Below, in pieces: positions 60,247-64,000 of a DNA stretch of 64,000 nucleotides. The position numbers were made by a program, and so were the translations under genes. Every line of letters starts with the position of its first letter. Within the stretch, counting starts at the first letter, position 1. The notes beneath the pieces were generated by a model. That model ran no database searches. It was not told the origin of the DNA and worked only from the letters and a program-made list of their open reading frames with translations. Source of the stretch: Ga0077536 sp943370145 (lineage in GTDB: Bacteria > Pseudomonadota > Gammaproteobacteria > Ga0077536); NCBI GenBank assembly GCA_943370145.1, contig CALRPY020000008.1:1-64000 (forward strand). The letters are read 5' to 3'.

Positions 60247-61191
60247 ATGAACAACATGGACCTGGATTCCAAAATCTTCATCGCAGGCGCGCGCGGCATG
60301 GTCGGCTCGGCCATCGTGCGGGCCCTGCAGGCGCAGGGTCATCGCCGCCTGCTGACGCCGGGTCGCGACAGCCTGGACCTTAAACAGCCCGCTGCCGTAA
60401 GCGATTTCTTCGCGCGCGAAAAGCCGGACCACGTCTTCGTGGCGGCGGCGAAGGTGGGCGGCATCCTCGCGAACAACAGCTACCCCGCCGACTTCCTGTA
60501 CGACAACCTGATGATCGAGGCCAACGTGATCCACGCCGCGCACGAAGCGGGCGTGCGCAAGCTGCTGTTCCTGGGCAGCACCTGCATCTACCCCAAGCTT
60601 GCGCCGCAGCCACTCAAGGAGGAATACCTGCTGTCCGGGCCGCTCGAACCCACCAACGAGTGGTACGCGGTGGCGAAGATCGCGGGCATCAAGCTGTGCC
60701 AGGCCTTCCGTCGCCAGCACGGCTGCCACTTCATCTCCGGCATGCCCACCAACCTCTACGGTCCGAACGACAATTACGACCTGCAAAGCTCACACGTGAT
60801 GCCGGCGCTGATCCGCAAGTTTCACGAGGCGAAGGTGCGCGGGGAGCCGACGGTCACGATCTGGGGGTCCGGCAAGCCGCTGCGCGAGTTCCTGCACGTG
60901 GACGATTGCGCGGAGGCCTGCGTCTTTCTGATGCGCCACTACGACGGAGACGAGCACGTGAACATCGGGGTGGGGCAGGACCTGAGCATCCTGGCTCTCG
61001 CGCAACTCATCGCGGGCGTGGTCGGCTACTCCGGGGAACTGGTGTTCGACGCCTCGAAGCCGGACGGCACGCCGCGCAAGCTCGTGGACACGACGAAGAT
61101 CAACGCCCTTGGCTGGCGCCCGCGAATCGGCCTGGAGGAGGGCGTGCGCATGGCGTACGCGTGGTTCAGGGAGAATGTGGCGACGGTTTGA
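60247..61191 (+). CDS. fcl: GDP-L-fucose synthase
   Basis: Predicted 314-residue SDR enzyme (epimerase-reductase) making GDP-L-fucose from the Gmd product. Motifs: IFIAGARGMVGSAIVRAL, AAAKVGGILANNSYPADFLY, FLGSTCIYPKLAPQPLKEEY, catalytic NEWYAVAKIAGIKLC, and GPNDNYDLQSSHVMPALIRK. Starts 67 bases after gmd. With ManC and Gmd it completes a route from mannose 1-phosphate to GDP-fucose, so fucose is a likely component of the polysaccharide. Confidence 0.96.
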   Translation: MNNMDLDSKIFIAGARGMVGSAIVRALQAQGHRRLLTPGRDSLDLKQPAAVSDFFAREKPDHVFVAAAKVGGILANNSYPADFLYDNLMIEANVIHAAHEAGVRKLLFLGSTCIYPKLAPQPLKEEYLLSGPLEPTNEWYAVAKIAGIKLCQAFRRQHGCHFISGMPTNLYGPNDNYDLQSSHVMPALIRKFHEAKVRGEPTVTIWGSGKPLREFLHVDDCAEACVFLMRHYDGDEHVNIGVGQDLSILALAQLIAGVVGYSGELVFDASKPDGTPRKLVDTTKINALGWRPRIGLEEGVRMAYAWFRENVATV

Positions 61192-61220
61192 AATAATGCT
61201 CCGCGCAAGCGAGCTAAGAC

Positions 61221-61371
61221 CTTCGCCTCTCCCGCACCGGGCGAGGCCGCGCGCAGCGCGGGTGAGGGGGCTTTAGGATTGGCGCAGCGCCGGCTGACGC
61301 GACCCTCACCCCCCCCCTCTCTCTCGCGCGGGACAGGGGGCAAGATTGAGCCCGCACTCGGGCGAAGGGCA
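61221..61371. repeat. REP-like element, copy B1
   Basis: About 150 bases with an inverted CTCTCCCGC-type start, GCGCGCAGCGCGGGTGAGGG, a central GGCGCAGCGCC palindrome and ACCCTCACCCCC. It is nearly repeated directly at 61412-61568 and shares its core layout with the elements near 38.2-38.6 kb. Confidence 0.8.
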
Positions 61372-61411
61372 TGATCTAATCTGTCCGGTACGCGGGCGCA
61401 GCGCGCACGAT

Positions 61412-61568
61412 CTTCGCCTCTCCCGCTGCGGGAGAGGCCGCGCGCAGCGCGGGTGAGGGCGGTTTCAGATTGGCGCAGCGCCGGCTGACGCGCCCCTCAC
61501 CCCCGCCCTTCCCCGCGCGCGGCAGAGGGGGCAAGAATGCTCTCTGTCCCGCACTTGGGCGAGGGGCA
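61412..61568. repeat. REP-like element, copy B2
   Basis: Second direct copy, with the cleaner hairpin CTCTCCCGCTGCGGGAGAG, then the same GCGCGCAGCGCGGGTGAGGG and GGCGCAGCGCCGGCTGACGC core. The 41 bases between the copies hold nothing recognisable. Together the copies fill the gap between fcl and the SEC-C gene. Confidence 0.8.
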
Positions 61569-61628
61569 AGAACGAGCCTGTCCCGCACCTGCGACGGGAG
61601 CTCGTCAAAACGCACAGGAGTCCAGCGC

Positions 61629-63002
61629 ATGGGCGCAAAAACAGGCCGTAACGATCCTTGCCCCTGCGGCAGTGGCAAGAAAGCCAAGCACTGTCACGGC
61701 GCGGACCGGCCGGCGGTCGTCCAGGATAATTTTGTCGACGGGCAGGGCGCCGTGGCGACGGCCTTCCGCTGGCTGGAGCAGCGCCACGGCGACGCGATGC
61801 GCGAGTCTTTCATGGGCTTCCTGCTCGACGACCTGTGGCCGGAGCAGGCGCCGGCGCCGGAGACCTTCGACAACGCATTCCTCACCGAAGTGTCGGAATA
61901 CCTGCAGGCGATATGGCTGGCCAGCTGCGATCTCGAAGCAGGGCACCGCCGGTATCGCCGCGTGATTGACCTCGTCTGCGCGCCGCACGGCGCGCCATTG
62001 ACGCAAGGCCAGCGCAACTATCTGCGGCAACTGGGCACGCAACCACTGCGGCTGTATCGCGTCATCGAGGCGGCCGGGGAGGAGACCTGGCGGGTGATGG
62101 ATGCGATCGATCTCACGCTGGACCCGTTCGTGGCGCGAATCCCTGGCGCGGAAGGCATCAAGCCGGGAATGATGATGGCCGGGCGCGCCCTCGATGTGAA
62201 CGGCTCGCTGGCGCTGACGGAGGACATGCTCCACTTCCCCGCCCCCCATGACCTCCGAATCCTGAACCTGGTGAGCGACCTGGCCGCCCAGGACTACAAG
62301 CACGAGAGTGAACGCGACTTCGACATCGAAATCGAAATCGCCGCGTTGTGGCTGGAGATGGTTCTTGCGCATGCGGTCGCCCACATCGCCGACCAGCACG
62401 CCAGCCGCGACGGCAACCCGGACCTGCTCTTCATCACGGACCATTACCAGGTCCTAGACGACGCGCGGCTCGTCAGCACGCTGAACGACTGCCCCGCGCT
62501 CGATCACCAGACCGGCCCGGGTTGGTTGCTGCTTGCCGGGGACGCGGACGCTCCCGAGGACATCGAACTCGAAATCCTGCGCGGCGCGCGACCAGACAGG
62601 CTCGAGGTGCAGTACGCCTCACAGGCCGCGGCCGACGCGGGGCGCCCCTGGTTCGAAAACCTGGTTGGCGATGCCGTGCGCTATCTCACGCGCGAGATCT
62701 CGGAGCCCGGCGCAATGCTCGACGATGAGGTCATGCGGGAGATCGAGTCGCTGCCCAGCGGTGCGCTGGAACAGCTGCTCGATGGCGGGCTGCTCGAGCT
62801 TTTCAGGCAATGGCCCGACGAGCCCCACCCGGCGCTCGGCGGGAAGACCCCACGCGAGGTGGTCCGGACCAGCGCTGATGTGCCGCAGGTGAAGGGCTTG
62901 CTGCTCGCCATCGAGGAAGAGGCCGCGACGCTCGCGCGCGAGCAGGGGCTTGCGCCGCTGTCGTGGCAATTCCTGTGGGACGACCTGGGGCTGAAGCGTT
63001 AG
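61629..63002 (+). CDS. SEC-C motif protein of unknown function
   Basis: Predicted 457-residue cytoplasmic protein. The N-terminus carries a zinc-binding SEC-C motif, NDPCPCGSGKKAKHCHG (residues 8-24), as at the end of SecA. The remainder is acidic and mostly helical, with no family I recognise (for example FDIEIEIAALWLEMVLAHAV). The ATG at 61629 is chosen because the motif follows directly; the longer open frame upstream is repeat sequence. It stands alone between repeats and the TPR lipoprotein gene. Confidence 0.78.
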   Translation: MGAKTGRNDPCPCGSGKKAKHCHGADRPAVVQDNFVDGQGAVATAFRWLEQRHGDAMRESFMGFLLDDLWPEQAPAPETFDNAFLTEVSEYLQAIWLASCDLEAGHRRYRRVIDLVCAPHGAPLTQGQRNYLRQLGTQPLRLYRVIEAAGEETWRVMDAIDLTLDPFVARIPGAEGIKPGMMMAGRALDVNGSLALTEDMLHFPAPHDLRILNLVSDLAAQDYKHESERDFDIEIEIAALWLEMVLAHAVAHIADQHASRDGNPDLLFITDHYQVLDDARLVSTLNDCPALDHQTGPGWLLLAGDADAPEDIELEILRGARPDRLEVQYASQAAADAGRPWFENLVGDAVRYLTREISEPGAMLDDEVMREIESLPSGALEQLLDGGLLELFRQWPDEPHPALGGKTPREVVRTSADVPQVKGLLLAIEEEAATLAREQGLAPLSWQFLWDDLGLKR

Positions 63003-63142
63003 CGGCGTCGGCCAGGCCGTGCCGGCCGTCGCGGCGGCTTCCCCTGAATCTTGCCGACAGCCCCTTTTGCGCGAGCCTGTTACAGTCTTTTAACAATATG
63101 ACCGGTAAAATCCGGTTTCCAGCCCGCACTGCAGGATTCGAC

Positions 63143-64000
63143 ATGCGTTTCAAAAAAATTGCGTTCATGCTCCTGGTCGCTTCGCTCGCCGCATGCGGGG
63201 GCGCGGAAGACCGCAAGGCCGCCTACATGGAAAAGGGGCAGGCCCTGTACGACGCCGGCGACTATGACAAGGCGCGGCTGGAGTTCAAGAACGTCCTGCA
63301 AATCGATCCCAAGGACATCCCGTCGCGCTACATGCTGGCGCAAACGCTGGAAAAGCTGCAGGACTGGCGCGGCGCGGCGGGCCATTACCTCGGCATCATC
63401 GAGGCGGACCCGACGCACCGCGAAGCCCTGTCCCGCATGGGCCAGATTTACCTCCTGGGCCGCAACGCCGAGGAAGCCGGCAAGCTTGCGGACAAGCTGC
63501 TGGCGCTCAACGCGCAGGATCCGGACGGCCTCACGCTCCGGGCCGGCATCAAGGCGCTCAACAAGGACGTCGACGGCGCGCTCGCGGACGTCAAGGCGGC
63601 GCTGGAGGCGCAGCCCGGCCATGTGAATGCGTCGGCGCTCCTCGCGTCCCTTTACCTGCAGACCGGCAAGCCGGACGAGAGCATCGAGGTATTGAAGACG
63701 GCGCTGGAAAAGGATCCGAAGAACACCACGGTGCAGGCCCTGCTGGCGCGGGTCTACACCCAGCTCGGCAAGAAGGACGAGGCCGAGCAGCTCTTCCGGG
63801 ACATCATCGCCGCCGAGCCCGACACCCTGGGGCATCGCCTGCGTCTCGCGCAGTTCCTCGTCGACGGTGAGAAGCTCGACGACGCCGAGGCCGTACTCAC
63901 CAAGGCCGTCGACGACATCACCAAGGTGCCGAAGGACGCGGTTACCGCGAAACTCAGCCTCGTCGAGTTCCAGGCCAAGGCACGCAGCGCGGACAAGGCC
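63143..64000 (+). CDS. TPR lipoprotein, probably PrsT-like (cut by window edge)
   Basis: The first 286 residues of an exported TPR protein. A lipoprotein signal peptide (KKIAFMLLVASLAACGG, Cys at the lipobox) is followed by tandem TPRs: GQALYDAGDYDKARLEFKNV, then LQDWRGAAGHYLGIIEADPT and TGKPDESIEVLKTALEKDPK. Exosortase-linked loci usually carry a large TPR lipoprotein (PrsT type), and this fits in sequence and position. The length is unknown because the gene runs off the window. The 140 bases upstream are AT-richer near 63085-63115 and may hold its promoter. Confidence 0.8.
   Translation, partial: MRFKKIAFMLLVASLAACGGAEDRKAAYMEKGQALYDAGDYDKARLEFKNVLQIDPKDIPSRYMLAQTLEKLQDWRGAAGHYLGIIEADPTHREALSRMGQIYLLGRNAEEAGKLADKLLALNAQDPDGLTLRAGIKALNKDVDGALADVKAALEAQPGHVNASALLASLYLQTGKPDESIEVLKTALEKDPKNTTVQALLARVYTQLGKKDEAEQLFRDIIAAEPDTLGHRLRLAQFLVDGEKLDDAEAVLTKAVDDITKVPKDAVTAKLSLVEFQAKARSADKA

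Noticed and set aside
61470..61628. N-terminal extension of the SEC-C protein
   Set aside because: The extension is encoded by the REP-like element; the SEC-C motif starts right after the ATG at 61629.

Overview
The window is a GC-rich chromosomal segment from a Gram-negative proteobacterium, most likely a gammaproteobacterium. The evidence is a type II secretion system (T2SS), a two-partner secretion system, TonB/ExbBD energy transduction, outer-membrane beta-barrels and an exosortase (VPLPA/PEP-CTERM) exopolysaccharide locus. The exact order cannot be fixed from the sequence alone. No rRNA or tRNA genes, CRISPR arrays or intact transposases were seen.

Left end (1-4.2 kb): a DUF58-type gene cut by the window edge and a MoxR AAA+ ATPase on the minus strand, then a GT8-like glycosyltransferase and a TPR/glycosyltransferase-like protein on the plus strand. 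From 4.2 to 14.8 kb lies a near-complete T2SS in an unusual tail-to-tail layout. gspG-H-I-J-K-L-M runs rightward and gspC-D-E-F runs leftward, and the two halves meet at a 63-base gap between gspM and gspF. gspN was not found.

Centre (15-36 kb): a leader with a good match to a GEMM-I (cyclic di-GMP) riboswitch precedes a VPLPA-CTERM protein gene. All genes then run on the plus strand: a secreted PstS-like protein, an FhaC/ShlB transporter, a 3421-residue filamentous-haemagglutinin-type exoprotein, a DUF2341-LamG-ExbB fusion, ExbD, a TonB-like protein, a putative porin, a coiled-coil periplasmic protein and a ribbon-helix-helix-like protein. This looks like one cell-surface module: two-partner secretion with its own proton-driven energising complex. 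It is the best candidate here for an undescribed system, possibly under c-di-GMP control.

Right part (36-64 kb): ManC (GDP-mannose), a mosaic of REP-like palindromic repeats, and a toxin-antitoxin patch (MNT nucleotidyltransferase with a very short partner, then HicAB). An exopolysaccharide/exosortase locus follows: Wza-like export protein, outer-membrane barrel, Wzz/GumC-type chain-length protein, BY-kinase, ExeA-like ATPase and WecB. An AT-richer variable cassette (about 45.3-55.7 kb) carries glycosyltransferases, a flippase, a polymerase and a secreted hydrolase-like protein. The base composition changes inside wecB, and within the cassette a GC-rich glycosyltransferase gene separates the two ends of a broken one. 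The conserved backbone resumes with an exosortase-EpsI fusion (XrtD-like), a WecA-like phosphoglycosyltransferase, and Gmd and Fcl (GDP-L-fucose). A second repeat locus, a SEC-C protein and a TPR lipoprotein cut by the window edge end the window.

Inferred link between the parts: the exosortase would process the VPLPA-CTERM protein encoded about 40 kb upstream. The polysaccharide, the giant exoprotein and the VPLPA protein would all be parts of an extracellular matrix.
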